From the NCBI GenBank assembly GCA_907165065.1, contig OU015528.1, forward strand, positions 32,944,515 through 33,008,514: a stretch of 64,000 nucleotides of DNA, written 5' to 3'. The number at the start of each line of letters is the position of its first letter. Positions within the stretch are counted from its first letter, which is position 1. Below the pieces are notes generated by a model that worked only from the letters and a program-made list of their open reading frames with translations, had not been told where the DNA came from and ran no database searches. The stretch comes from Caprimulgus europaeus. Taxonomy: Eukaryota > Chordata > Aves > Caprimulgiformes > Caprimulgidae. Shown piece after piece: positions 11,501 through 24,590 of this stretch. The position numbers were made by a program, and so were the translations under genes.

Positions 11501-14500
11501 AGGGCACGTTGCCGGTGCCATCCTGCATCAGCCTCCTCGCTGCCTGTTCAAAGAGGGCTCCGAGGGCGGCACGCTGAAACACAAGCTTGTGTGCTGAAGC
11601 TTGTGTGTGGTTGCAATAATTTTGTTTTCATAGGAGCTAGAAGGCTTTAGAGTTTAGCTTGGGTTTTGCCAGTTTTGTGTTTTGGTTTGTATTTTTTGTT
11701 ACTGTTTGGTTGGTTTTTTTTCTTTTGGAAAGGTCTATAGAGAGAAAAGGAGTGTACATTTATTACTGTATTTTAATCATAAGTCTGACAACATGCTCAT
11801 TTAATAAAAATCTTGAGGTAAAACTCCACCTGCTAGCATAAGCAAAGTTAGAAAGTAGATCTGCAACTTCACCTCTACCATTCATAGTTTGTTTTCCATA
11901 ATTGCAGCCAGCGGCACCAAACTCTTTCTCAGCATGTTTGGTTTCTTCTTGGATCTCCTTCATTGTAGTTTTTAACTCTGTTATGGTTTGTTAGCACTGC
12001 TGCTTTTTCATACTTCTAGTACTTAGGGCACTTTCAATTTTAATTTTCTTAGTAATCATTGCCAAGTGAATGAAGGGAAAGGATTATGTCTGACCTTAGT
12101 TTAGCTTGCTTTACTGTTAAAACACCATCTCCCCAAAATGCATTCACTGTTTGGGGGTGAATTGTTGTTATGTCATCGTTTGTCAGACTGTGCAAGGGAA
12201 GGGCCTTCAAGGACTCCCGAAAGAAGAGGAGTTGATTTGAAGGATGGCGGCATGCGTGGGCAGGCAGGGAGAGTGTTTATGCCCCTTTTGCTGTATTTCT
12301 CGGGAGTTTCTTGCTGTCCTTCTTAACACTCGTAGTATCCCTTTAAACCCCTGTGTTTCCAGAGGAGAACATTACAGCTCTGGCATCTCTTACGTCTGTT
12401 CTGTCTCCAGATATTAAAGTGAGTTAGTCAGTCTTTGCTGATGCACAGATATTTTTTTTTTTTTTCTTCCAAGTAATTATAAAGTGAAGAGGTCCTTTTT
12501 GTGGCTGTTGGGGGAATGAGGCTCTTGGAGCTGACCACATTCAGTAATTACTAGTTCAGGGCAAATGCTTTATTTTGGTGCTACATCTCCTATGTGCATG
12601 TGAGGTCTGGTACGTGGGAGTCCCGTGTTCTAGAAACCTAAGTTTTGTTTTCCAGTTGAAAGAACTTGGCTTCATGGTAGTGAAGATATGCTAGCCAAAA
12701 TAAATAGAAGGTCAAAGTATGGGCTATTTTAAGTCCTAAGTAGGATACCAGGATTCTTAGATCATATAGAATTTGCCACTGTGGATTACATCATGACTCT
12801 GAAGATGCAGGATCTGCCACATCAGATAAATAGGTTATCCGTTTAATCCGTTGTATTAGCCAGTTACGAAACGGGCAGTGTTCAGCTACCAGCAAAACTC
12901 AAAGGACTGATGCAGTACCATTTCAGCCTTCTTCACCTCTCTTCTGGAAGCAATAACAGGCAATAAAACAATCAGTATTTTACTCAGTAACATTTTTCTT
13001 ATATGTTTATTAGTTGGTTTGCTGTCTGAAACGCCTGTAGGACTTCCACTTTCATCCAAAATTTGTTTTATGTGGAAAAATTAAAGCTGCTTTGCTGTAG
13101 TGACAGCTCTGGTTAACGAGGAGAGGATGTAATGAGTTACTTAGAAATTGTCCATATATTATCTGAAACCTTCATATTTATACTCTCAGTTTGTACTTAT
13201 TCTCTGAAGTGACAGTATCCAGGTGAAGTTATTCCATGCTGTAGAATAACCACTAGCATAAACAGTGCTCGAAAACTCTGAGCTGAGAAAATGACCTATC
13301 ATAATGTATCCCTGGGGATTTGGCTGTGCTTTCTTCAAGTGCTTCCAACTGTGAGAGTTTAAAAGAGGAGAAAGATGTAGTGGAATGAGCTTCAGGGATG
13401 AGCAAGTTCTATGCTGTGTGGCTAATCATAGGGCAAACAGAAAAACAAGAAACAGAAGCTGAGTGGAATTGAGTATGTAAGCTGCAGGTTCTGTGATAAG
13501 AAGATTTTGGGCTGGTAAAGGTAATTAAAATTTTGCTATCATCTGGGGTGCATTTTTAAATAGAGGATTTAATCCACAACTTATACAGTATCTCTTAAAG
13601 CATGTTTTCCGTTTGATGTATTATGTCCTTAGTATTCTTCACGAAGGATCTAGAAAAATAGGCTGCTTTATAAATTGCATCCCATCCTTGCTGCTAATAT
13701 TTTTGCAGGGTGAAAATTCACTGTTAAACAAATCTAAATACACCAGTTGTAATCAAGTATCAATCAATATTTCACATTGTGTGCAAGGCTGGAAATGATG
13801 AAACATGAAGAATGTAAAATCTGAAATGAATCCATTTATATTTAGTATCATTATGTAAAAAGTTCTTAAGGAAAAACAGGTCCTTAAGGGAAAAATGAGG
13901 GACAGGGAAAGAGATAAAAAGTAAGTTGCAGAGTGGTTTGTATCTGTAAATGTTTGTCAGTGGTTTTGTTTCTGTATACTGAAAGCCACTAAAAAGATCA
14001 AAAATAACTTATTTTAAAAGAAAGTTTCAAAACATTAAAAGAAATCAGTGTTAAGATATCTGTAACATTCCTATAAGAAGCCACTCATCCAACTGTAATG
14101 AAATTAGATTTCTTGTTTTGATTGGGTCCCCTCTGTCACTGAGTATTTTGTGTGTGAGGTTAGTCTTGAAGCACCTGCCAGGCAGGGCACACAGCAGGCG
14201 TCAAGGAACCCGATCATGGCTTGCCTGCGCTGTAGTTCATGGGGAGAGATTCAGCCGTCTCAAAGGAAAACATGGCTCCAATCTGATGTAGAGTTTAAGT
14301 CCACAGTAAGGCAATTGTAAAAGCTTCAGGAAGGCGTCCCAGGAGCCTCCTGATTTTCCTGGGAGGTCTGGGCCCTACCACTGTTACAGCCATCAAACAG
14401 AAGGATGCAGTTTGGCTCTCTGACAAATGTGCTCCACTTTGCACAGGTTATTATATCTGCAAGCTCACAGTTTCTGTAAAAGATACCATTTTTGTTAGGT

Positions 14501-17500
14501 GCTCAAGTAAACTTCTGTATTTCTATTGTGTGGGCTATTGAAAGTTGTCCTTGAGATGGGAGTGCTTCATTATAAGAAGTGCTGAACATTGATGGCCCTA
14601 GGAGAGAGAGTCACCAGCAAGTTAAAAATGTTTCTTTTTGTGGTAAAGTGTCTTTTACATGGTACATGTAAATTGAAACATGGCACAATTTGCATTTGAA
14701 ATAGTTTGTAGAGTCCATTCTTTCAAAGTTTTGAGAACTTCGGGAAAAACATGCTAACCACTTTTAAATATTCTTACTCCTGCAGGCGCTGGTTTTAGCA
14801 AAATAGGTTTCGTTTTTAAGTAACAGTTGTCTTTTCTTATATTATCTCACATTCCCAAATAACTTTAACTTTTAAAGAGGACTCAAAATGGAGAGGAAAA
14901 TGAATGGGTAGTCTCCTGCTTTGTCACTGTTATGATAGGATAACATGAAATTGAAAAGAGCTAGCAAACAAAACTCTACAGCTAAAAGAACAGTTGGAAA
15001 AATTTAATTTGAAAATATCCAAGATTTTTTTTTTTTTTAATAAATAAATGTTTGTCATTCTGACTATCCCCTAGACAATAACTTGAATTTATTTCATAGA
15101 AGGCAGCTATGATACTGAAACCTTCCTAGTCTTGGTACAGATGACAACCGCTACATAATCTGTTCCCTCCACTTGCCTCCTGAATTACTGGGGTTTTCCT
15201 TGTAAAAAATGAAACAAGAATTTGTCCTGAAGCTGTCAAGTACAACTCATTTCAGGTTTTTTGTTTGTTTACTTGATTGATCTAAGCATTAATTCTGAAG
15301 TTAAGAAAGAAGCAGGTGTTGAAACCGTGCATTTAAAGAGTGTGTTAATAAAACTTCAAATTGAATATAGTCTTTTTGTTCGTTCTTTGGTAGTAAACAG
15401 CTGTGAGAACTCAGTTCTGTAGTTCTGAAATGCTCAAATATTATGGTGCTGGTGCAGCTGAGAATTCTTAAATGTACTTAATTTTTGAGCTTTTGTAATG
15501 ATTGATTTCAGTGTTGGTATAAAGCATGGTGGCTAACATGTTTCAGGTTTAGGTAAACCATGGCTAACACTTTACAGTGGTTATGGAACCCATTTTGAGA
15601 AATGTATTCTAGGAAGTGGCAGAGTTTAAACTATGAAGGTGACATCCTTGTGTTGTTATTGGAGACAAAAGAAATACGAAGTGCCAGGCAGTTTCAAGTT
15701 TTAAAAAATAATTAACAATTTGAAAAATTTTATTCTACTCACTATGCTAAATGGAATTATTTAAAGAAATTAATGAAAAAAGTTAAATACTCCCAATTTT
15801 GATTTATTCACCTATTAGTAAGTTTGCAATTTTAATATACCTTCAAAACTCAAAGCACTTCTGTTAGTTTGTTTTTTAGCATAACCACTTTATTTCCACA
15901 CAAACTGGTGTTAAATATAGATAGTAGTTTGGTAATAGTTCTTTCTACTCTACCTTTTTAAGTAAATATTTTAAATACTAGGAAATAAAATTGCAGAGGA
16001 GTTTGGTGTTCTAGTGGTTGGGATTATGACCTTTTATTTATTTATTTTTTTTTTAAATAGGATAGGTTTAACAAGCAGCAGTCTGAAAAAGATCGATGCT
16101 GACACTTTAAATATAAAAATAGATGTAGTCTTCAGATTTGGACGATTTAGAGTGTTTTAGGTAAAACGATGGTACAAGTATGTGCATATATCGCTTAGCT
16201 GTGATCAAAATATTATCAAGTGCTTGACAATATGCGAATGAATGGTTTGAAGTGCTTGTCAGCATGAGTGCTAACAACCTGTACACAGACAGCTTTCTCC
16301 CGTTACTCTGTTGTATTTATTGGGCTTTCTAGATATTAAAATTTCTGAAGGAGGAAAAAGGTCTAGTCTGTACGTATGTATTTTTTTTAACTACAATTTT
16401 GTGGTATAAAATGCTTTTAAATTAAGTTAATGCACTTTAGTTATGTTTTCTGCTCTCTGCTTGTAGGTCTGAGAACAAGATGTACAGAGGATCTAGCACT
16501 GTGGCAGCCAGTGGTTTGAAAGGCCACTTTTTCATTTGAAAAGAATATGTGCAAAAGATTGTTTTTACAGGCAAGGCACCTTTGCTGTGGGTTGGAGTTT
16601 TCCCTTCCCTGATTTTTAAAGTGTGTGTCCTAGGAATTAATGCATACAGAAAATATTCCCCAAAGTTAATGTTTGATTCTGCAACCAGAGCATGCAGAAC
16701 TAAGTTAATTTTGGTTTTTAGATTGGCTTTGTATCTGTGAGCTGACTCTAATGGGGCGACCAGTTACCATGAGCAAAAGGAAGGTAGGGTTGCAGCTTGT
16801 CCATGTGGCCTTTCTTACAGAACAGGGGGGGAACTCATGTGTTGTGCAGACCGTTCCCAGCTCAGGGAGATTGCAGAATTGCAGATGTTAGAATTTCTAC
16901 AAACTTTTGACTATGACTTCTTTTTTTATAAAACAAAACAAAAATCCAAATCCATATTTACTGTTTTTACACTGATGCCTTATCTTCCTTGACTTTTGAG
17001 ATATTAGCATAACTTGTTGCCCCTGCTTAGTCTATGAGGGAAAGAAACATGTTTTACTTTACAAAGCCAAGTAATAAATCCTACTGAAGTTATAGTAGTT
17101 CCTAACTTTCAGTCCTGTTAACAAAGTTTGCATCAGTGCTGGTCCTGGTTTGTCTTGCCTGGGATTTTTACCTTGCAGTACAGTAATTAATGTGTTGGAA
17201 GAAGCAGAAAATACTCTCGGTCCCCTTCCCCTTCCTTGCATGACTGCACCCAACTGCCACTGATGCTTCATGAACGGGAAAATGCAGCTCCTAAATTTGA
17301 CATTGTAGACATAACTGAAAAGATTAACTTTTGGGGTTGTGACTGTGAAAATGTCTACTTCTCCTTGTATGTGTAAGTTTGGGTAAATATTTCGCAATCT
17401 GGGAACATTTAAGAAAATCCCAAACAGAGTAAATAGCCAACTTGTAATTGGAAACAACTGCTTGGAGAATTTTCTTATTGCTTTAAGTTTAAAATAAGTT

Positions 17501-17702
17501 AGGTCCTGTAAATTTGTGTACTTTCTTTTATCCATTAAAACCTCTGTCAGATCATTTAAGAGTTATTCTTAGGTAACTGAAGACCTCACTTGACATAACA
17601 CTGCCAAAATTTTTTTTTTTAAAAAAAAAGTATGTATTTTTGTTAGTTTACTAACTGGAATCTTAAAAACAAGAAAAAAAATATTTTTATGTACTCTTCT
17701 AG
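8563..17702. other. Long AT-rich non-coding stretch, probably intron
   Basis: No exon with a recognisable protein, no RNA gene and no clear mobile element were found in these 9 kb. GC-rich patches at about 11400-11580, 12130-12310 and 14150-14400 stand out from the AT-rich background. An antisense frame of 158 codons at 17059-17535 has no recognised similarity. If the exon at 17703 belongs to FRS2, this stretch is either FRS2 5' intron or FRS2 upstream sequence. Confidence 0.45.
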
Positions 17703-17808
17703 TTCTAGGTCAAATGATTGGTTCTGTGACAAGACAGCATGATGCTTTGAGTATGACAGAAGCCCTGATGCTGCAGCAGAGGCTGGGAATATTAATGGCC
17801 AAATCTAG
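17703..17808 (+). other. FRS2: Probable FRS2 5'-untranslated exon
   Basis: The segment lies between a pyrimidine-rich acceptor (..tactcttctag, with a second possible AG at 17708) and a strong donor (ctag|gtgagt). Its base composition is exon-like and unlike the AT-rich surroundings. It has an ATG at 17714 and stays open to the donor. Joined to the next acceptor, before 24591, this upstream frame closes at TAA 24607-24609, before the FRS2 start at 24617. Assignment to FRS2 rests on strand, position and splice signals; the sequence was not compared with any transcript. Confidence 0.6.
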
Positions 17809-18750
17809 GTGAGTGTTTTAATTCTGACAGTTCCCTGGCTGTTTCATTTCTTCCTCATAGCCTTGGTTCACGTCTCTCCTTTGAAGCAGCATTGCAGTTT
17901 TTGGTTTTCTGAAGTATTAACATTAGAATATATTGGAGACAAAATAAGGAGCTTGTTTGATTACTGATTATGTACCTTTTCTTTGTCATTCTTGAGATAC
18001 AGTGGCTATACTTAATACGTCTTCATATGCTACAGCTTTCTGCTTGCAACTCTAATGATTTTTCCCAAACTACTTTGCAGTTAAGGTTTATAAAATTGTT
18101 TTTTTAAGTTTGCAGGCACCTGCCTCCAATAGATTTGATGAGTTGTTTTATGCTGAATGCAAAGAAAGTCGTGATACTCTAACAGCATGTTGCTATCTAG
18201 TTCTGTTCCACTTTGTCAAAACGTCTGGGGAAGTCTAAGACTGGGCTTCATTAAGTGCAAACATCTGTGCCTGAAGGCTGCTAGAAGCATCTACAACTAT
18301 GACTGCTGAATAGACCAGACCTTGAAAACCTTTGCTGCAAGTTTATATATTCACCGCTAATCTGCATTGCAGCTCTTGTCACCTGTTGCTCCTTTCAGCA
18401 GTGAATTGTCAGAATAAATAGGGTAGCGTCAGTAGGCTAACAAGATCAACATCTGAACATTACTGTAGTGAGGCATTGTGGAGTGCTAGGGTAGGACATT
18501 AGTAATAGGTGTTACTACCTGCATGTCCCTGTCTAAACAAAACAGGCAGAATTCATAAGCAAAAACATGGAAAAGTTAAAATAACAATGTGATATATATG
18601 CAAAGACTATTAAAAGCACTGAAAAGCACTCTCTCTGAAACTGAGAGAGTGATTGGACTGATTAATAAAATTCAGGACTTCACTATGCAAAAAAACAGTT
18701 GTGTGTAGCATAGCTTCTCTCTGCAACAGGAGAAGCAACCAACCAATCCC
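17809..18750. other. Intronic DNA, no gene seen
   Basis: No coding or repeat signature is visible, apart from a 9-bp-arm inverted repeat at 18627-18651 (CACTCTCTC / GAGAGAGTG, 7-base loop). Its function is unknown and it is probably chance. Confidence 0.45.
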
Positions 18751-20331
18751 TCAGTGTCATGGTGCGTTGGGAAAAAAGTTCTGCCAAATTAATGCACGTT
18801 TTTATGTTATGTCCAGAAATTACATTAGAGAATCCATGATTTTGACTGTGTCTTGCATTCTGCCCCTTTCTTATGGGATTAATCTAAGCCAAGTTGTTAC
18901 ATTTTATGTTAAGTTCTCCATTTCACCTTGTGGCAGTGGGCTTTCCCTTCTCACCCATGCTTAAGCCATAACTGTCGCTGGGGGTTAGTTTGTACTGTAC
19001 CTTGGGGGATGGATGGCAACATGGTGGCCAAGGGCTGTCTGGAACAGGACCCAGATGTCTTGCCAGTATGCAAATATGACTACAAGTCAATCATCCTACT
19101 CTGTAAATAGTGGACAATCCAAGGCCTGATGAGCTCTTCTGAAACCACAGCTAGGATGCAGCCCAGGATCTCCCCTTGTGTAGGAATGCCTCTCAAGGTT
19201 ACTCCTTCAGATCTAGAGATGCCTTGGTAAGCGGCTAATAGCATGCTAAACTTTGAAATCTTAGCTAAGAGATAAAAAGGATTGGCTGTGCAGACATAGA
19301 ATTCTTCAGACGTAAACTGTTGACCAAGTCTGGGACTAGGATTGGATCTAGACGCACCTAGAAGACTCTTGGAAATCAAGACTCCAGAAGGAAAATGTCA
19401 GGGACCACATAAAGAATTAAAATTTTTCGGTTTTTGGTGGATAGCGGGAAGTGCAGTGATTTCCTCCAGATACCTTAAGAAAAACAGAAGAGCTGCAAAT
19501 GTCCCCACATAATCAGAACTTCAGGTTATTGGAGGAAGCATGTACCTAGGTTTTCTATCTTTTCCTGGCCATCATACTCTCTCTTGCAGAAAGGCAAACT
19601 CTGGGAGTGGAAATTAGGACATTAAGAGGCAGTAGAAACTTTTAACTGAAGAACTAAACACAGATGAGTTACTGGGACCAGTACACCTCTGCAACCCTGT
19701 TCAGCCGAAAAGGGTTTTGCTCAAAGCGCTACTTGCTGTGACCTGTTCCAAACTAGCCACAATGGGCCAGAGAGACCTTAATTGTTCAGCTCCACCGCAT
19801 TTAAAGAAACAGAACAACGATACTCTGAGTAGCAGAAGGGACTTTTATCTTTAGTCTGAGCAGTTATACAAGTTGAGAAAATACATTGGGGGCAACCTGT
19901 GCAAACCAGAGGACCATTGGAAGCAATCCTAAAGGGGACTGTTCCCCTGAAGGAGTTGCACAAATCCCACTATCGGATGGTATGATAGATCCCACTATCC
20001 CACAAATGGTATGCCTGCCTAACAGGAGTTGCAGAAAATAAGCAGTTAACTGAAGGACACAGTAGGGTTTCCAAATTGCAGATGCCCATAAACCCAGACC
20101 TTTTAGTGTACAATAATCTTTTAAACCTTCTCCCATTCTGGATACATTGCCCCTCACTCAGGGTACACAAACAGAAAACGTGCAAAAAGTCTTAGCAGTA
20201 AATGACCATATAAAGCTGTTGCATTAGATATTACCACCAGCAAACAAGTAATAGAAGAAGGTAAAGGCAGTGCACAAATAGGAGAAATAAGAGTGGCTGT
20301 TCTGGCAGCACAGAATGGAGCAAAAATCGTA

Positions 20332-20566
20332 TAGGTAGACTCAGCTGTGTGGGCTGGTGGCACATAGTGGCTCTGTCAGTGGAAAACCTTGAATTGGGAA
20401 GTAAATAGATCCTTAATTTGGAGAAACAAAGCTTGGTGATTATTACTAGATAGAGCCAGAAAACACCTTTCAGGATGAGATGGGTAGAAGCTCATGCTTA
20501 TGATAGTCAACAATCCATAAAGTGGAATCAAAAGGTAGATGTGCTAACTAAAACTAGGAAAATCAC
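20332..20566 (+). pseudogene. ERV pol remnant, RNase H-like region
   Basis: One frame shows a DS motif followed by W-rich spacing (about 20335-20440). A later segment (about 20481-20566) shows the A-H and N-x-x-V-D pattern typical of the C-terminal end of retroviral RNase H. In-frame stops (for example TAG near 20365 and TGA near 20437) and a frame change disrupt it. It cannot encode an enzyme. Retroviral order (pol upstream of env) supports the call; the match is by eye only. Confidence 0.5.
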
Positions 20567-21289
20567 CTTAAATCCTGAGTGCTATTGATTTGGCGTATGA
20601 GAATACACTCTAGGAAGGGAGATTTAAAGGTTTCTACTGTGGTCATGTATAGAACTGAAATATACTTTTAAAATGAGCTGGTATAAAGATGAAGCTAATG
20701 ATAAAGTTCCCAGCTTCAGGAACAGCAGGCAAAGAACTTAAAGTAGGATGACGGATGATCAATGGGTCTGCCCATAAAAAGGCATCTCAGATTTCTGTAC
20801 ACAGCATAACATTGAACCCACCAGCAAAAGAAACAAAAATGTGCACCTCTGAGAGACAGGATTGTTTGTAAAATTTTACCTTGGTACAGCCTGTTTTTGT
20901 AGTCTGCTTCTGGGCTCACCATGCTATGGGACTGTTGTTCAAATGTAAAACAGATATTACTGAGCCTCATACAACAACATCCACCACAGTTGTAAAGGAT
21001 AAGGAAATTCTATCCCCACAAATTTCTGAAATTGGACTGTATGTGATCAAAATACAGGCCAACAAAAAGTGTTATTTCATCTGTGTTATTTCATCCATTG
21101 TGGTGTCTTTAATGAGGAGAACTATTGATGCAAATACAATCAAACTGACCTGTTCACCATTCCTAAGTATGTCCTATTGGGAGTCTTATTGACAAGTACT
21201 TTGGCATCTGTATTATTTAAACTGAGCACAACAACAAGTGATTTAAACAAATTAGAACACCCATTGCATTCTTCTCTATTAGCATTGGG

Positions 21290-21950
21290 AACAAACCAGT
21301 GGCTTTTACCCGATATATTGCCTCAGTGGGAAAGAATGAAAGGGACCACCAATTGATTGTGGGTGCGCTTGGTGCAGCTCTTAGTTGTGTACAAGCTCAA
21401 TGGTGGATGCAATCTGTGGTAGCAGCAATAATAATACTGAAAAAGGATGTGTTTGTTGAGAATCCCTTGTGATTTTATATTAATAAATAACATTACTGTA
21501 GTTAGAAGCAATTACTCAAATATTTGTGTTTGTAACTTTACTAAAGTTATGGGATGTGACTTTTACTCAGCTCCTGTTACATCTTGTCAGTTGTTACAAT
21601 CTAATTATACATTGACTTGAGATTTATTGCCTGCCCCCATGGGAATGAATCTGACATTGGTGAAGAAACTACTACAACACAATGACCTATATCAACTAGT
21701 AGAATACAGCCAAAACAATGCACACAAAACTGTGATCACCGTTTATCATGATACAGAAGCCATACACTATGCCTTGAAAAGAGTTAAGAACGGAGAACAC
21801 CATTGGTGGGAAACACTTCTTGGATGGTCACCAGCAGCAACAGGAGTGTTTAATTGTATGCGTCACTCAGTTGTGATTTTGCCAGCTCTAACTTTAATGT
21901 TTATTGCTTATAATTATGTTGTGTGTAAAGGTTTGGTATATGATAAATAA
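21290..21950 (+). pseudogene. ERV env remnant, transmembrane-subunit end
   Basis: The longest open piece (21627-21950, 107 codons) contains a W-rich pre-anchor segment (HHWWETLLGW), then a hydrophobic anchor and a short C-terminal tail before the stop at 21948-21950. The upstream piece holds N-linked glycosylation-type sequons and spaced cysteines but is cut by stops, including a TGA just before 21627. No continuous env frame exists. An LTR-like segment follows directly, as expected for the 3' end of a provirus. Confidence 0.6.
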
Positions 21951-22093
21951 CCCAACTTCAAACACCCAAAGTGTACAAACACATAGCAAATACCAGTGCT
22001 TCACTATCTACTGACCGTGGATTTATAAGCACCAAGCTATCAATATACTGTTTATGGCAGCAAGGCAAGAGGTGAAGGTAAGATGAATTGACT

Positions 22094-23410
22094 GTCATGA
22101 GGTGGAGTGTGGCGAGTCCAAGTCTGAGGCTAGGATTGGTGTCATGCATGGAAATGGAAGGACTTAAGGTTGCTTTAAGAATCACTGTTCAAAGTTATTA
22201 GAGAAAGCTGATTTTAATATGAATTTGTAGAAAACTGCAACTTAACAGAGTTCGATGGTAAGGTTCACTCTATTAGGTGTAGGAGTTTCAGTGTAGTGAT
22301 TTAACATGTGATTATGTGCTTAAGAAAACTTTGAGGTAGTAGTAATTTGAGATTCACAAACCCTATTATGATAGTGACAGTAGTTTAAAGATCGTTAATA
22401 CTATTATAATAAATCATAATATTAGATTATATTATTTTCTAACATACTTATCGATAATCAAATGGTTGTAATCAACAAAATCAAATTTATTAAGTCATAT
22501 ATGCACACACAGATACACATATAAATATGTACAAATATGTAGATAATACAAGTATAGATACAGAGATACAGAATGTGTATATGAAGATATACATATTAAA
22601 AATTCCTCTTGAGTTCAGTGAAATACTCACTTCAAATGTCTTAGCGTTTCTCTGCAGGCAAGGGTTGAACCTCAAGGGGTGAAGGGTTTCAGCCCAGGTT
22701 CCATCATTGTTTTTCAGTGATGATCCTCCCAAGTTTCACAAACTGAAGAGTTCATGAGCTCTGAGAGGTGTCCCACTCAGAGGGAGATACTGCTCGCAGC
22801 CCACTGTGGCCCAGGAGAGCTCAAAGGGTCTCACTTGGAACCGCTGTTTGTAGGATTGTGAGATGATTGGCTTTAGTCATTCCCGTTTCTTTTGTTTTGG
22901 CCACAGGTTGCATTAGGTAATTCTGATATCCCAGCAACCATACAATTCCATTATTTTCCAGATTGTACAGTTCTGGTACCTACCACATCGGGCTGTGATC
23001 CAGGCAGCAGGTGTTTTGGGTACAGTTAGTGAGTGCCTGATTGTCCCAACTCACTGCACCTGTAACTGAAGCAGGAACACAATCTTGGCTTATCCTGAGG
23101 TTGCAAAGTGGCCTGAGGGGGCTGTATGACCACAGTTGGATCCATCTCCACCTAGAAGTCTCTCTTAGAAGGAGTTTAGAAAGAAAGGGAGTCCTTTCTG
23201 AACCTCGTCACTCAATGGGAGGGTCTCCCTGGCCGTTCTGTCTGACCCTGTCACCTTTGCAGTAAATAACATACCTCGCCACCTAATTTTGTTAAACCAT
23301 TGTCACATTTACTGTTGAACTTTGTTAACTCATTGTTATATTAATAAAGCACATTGCTGCTTCTCTCCCAGGAGTGAAGTGTATCTCTCACTCCATCTGT
23401 GACAGTGACA
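22094..23410 (+). mobile_element. Probable 3' LTR of the ERV block
   Basis: The segment begins TGTCATGAGG after a purine-rich stretch (about 22060-22080) and ends TGACA. Near the end is AATAAA (23343-23348), then a pyrimidine-rich U5-like tail of about 60 bp, which fits plus orientation. The middle contains an AT- and ACA-rich simple stretch (22495-22600). The start is the least certain boundary; another TGTCATG occurs near 22140. Confidence 0.5.
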
Positions 23411-23414
23411 TCAG

Positions 23415-24590
23415 ATTTTTATTTTTTTTTCCCCTCCCTTTGGCCAGCAAAACTTATCAACCAGTTGTCTTCCTCATTCTCGATTACTAATGTCAGATCT
23501 CTCGTTGACTTACTAGCTTTCTTCCAGGATTTTTCTGTGTAGTGGAAATTTTAGTTCTTATCCAGTATAAAGGTGATGTAAATGGGTTAAGTTTTCTTTT
23601 GTCTGTCTTTCTTGTATTAAGAAATAAGAGACCACTGAGGTAGTAGAGGGAGAAGAAACAGGTTGCATTTGGTTCTATGAACATTTTCTCACACTGTTTT
23701 ATGAAAGATTTACCATACATACAAACATCTTTAAATTAAAATAGCAAAAAATATCAACTACTTATTTTTGGTTTCCTTAACTTGGCCATGCTGTTTTGTG
23801 TTACTTGAATATTTTACTGTTTTACAGCAAATGAAGTAGACTGTAACACAATCTAATCCAAACAGAACTTAATAGAAATAAAAAACAAGTTTTAAAATAT
23901 ATGTGTTGAATATGGTGCTTTTTCCTTGCCCTGACGTTGATTACATAGTTCTATGTACACTGCTATATGGGAAGTATTTAAAAGTGGCAGCACAGAGCCT
24001 CACTGCACGGCTGCCAACGCAGGGCTGCCTGCAGGCCTGGAACGCCTCCACCTGTGATTGCCAGGGCGGCCTTTCAGGATCATTGCCATGGGGGCTCTTT
24101 GTGTTGCCTGTGCCTGGTAACCTCCTCCAGCCCAGGGCTTGTGTGGGCGTCACGAGGGCTCTGCTCAGCAGTGAAAGCCGGGGAGTACTCATTTAGACAG
24201 AACTGGAATCCAGGTAGTGGCCTTGTGTAAAGGCCCTGGTTTAGGAGATGAGGATCGCACCCAGTTAAGTTGTTGGTTTTTTGTTTTCCCCCAAGCTGCT
24301 ACCATGGGAATTAAGGCGACAAATCAAATGAGTCTGTTTGGTAGTAACCTCATGTTAAATTATTGGTAGGACTTTAACAGCTCAATGTTGCCACTCCTTA
24401 ATACTAAATCTAGCTGAACTATTTAAAAATATTTGTAATATTTATGTTGGTTTTTTATTACTTATAACTGCAACATTAATTATGAAGAATTGTAATTTCA
24501 GAGAGCAAATTACGCTGGATTGTTTTGTTGATGATACTCTATTTTTTACTTCAACTAAATGATAATTTTTGGTTTTTATTTCCCCTGTAG
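23415..24590. other. Intronic DNA upstream of the first FRS2 coding exon
   Basis: No gene is seen. A GC-richer patch (about 23990-24190) gives open frames on both strands with no recognisable product. The last 30 bases form a pyrimidine-rich acceptor ending in ctgtag at 24590. Confidence 0.5.

Larger units (their letters stand above)
18755..23410 (+). mobile_element. Degraded endogenous retrovirus block with LTR-like ends
   Basis: The block starts TGTCATGG and ends CAGTGACA, so TGTCA and TGACA are perfect inverted ends. TCAG occurs on both sides (18751-18754 and 23411-23414), consistent with a 4-bp target duplication. Between the ends, in retroviral order, lie remnants of a pol RNase H domain (about 20332-20566) and an env transmembrane region (about 21550-21949), then an LTR-like 3' part. 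All coding remnants carry stops and frameshifts. The outer 5' part (18755 to about 19380) does not read as a copy of the 3' part, so the 5' LTR may be another subfamily, or two insertions may be nested. The family is unassigned. Confidence 0.65.

Noticed and set aside
11190-11582. 130-codon minus-strand frame
   Set aside because: It spans a GC-rich patch and an AT-rich flank with abrupt composition change, no motif and no splice or promoter context.
16468-16782. Possible exon after the acceptor at 16467 (tttctgctctctgcttgtag)
   Set aside because: The acceptor is good, but the only donor (aag|gtaggg at 16783) is far away and the content is not exon-like; unsupported without transcripts.
1-17702. 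Exons of YEATS4, the expected upstream neighbour of FRS2
   Set aside because: No segment encoding a YEATS-domain or coiled-coil piece could be recognised, so the gene is likely outside the window.
18627-18651. 9-bp-arm inverted repeat CACTCTCTC/GAGAGAGTG
   Set aside because: Simple-sequence arms of this size are expected by chance in 64 kb.
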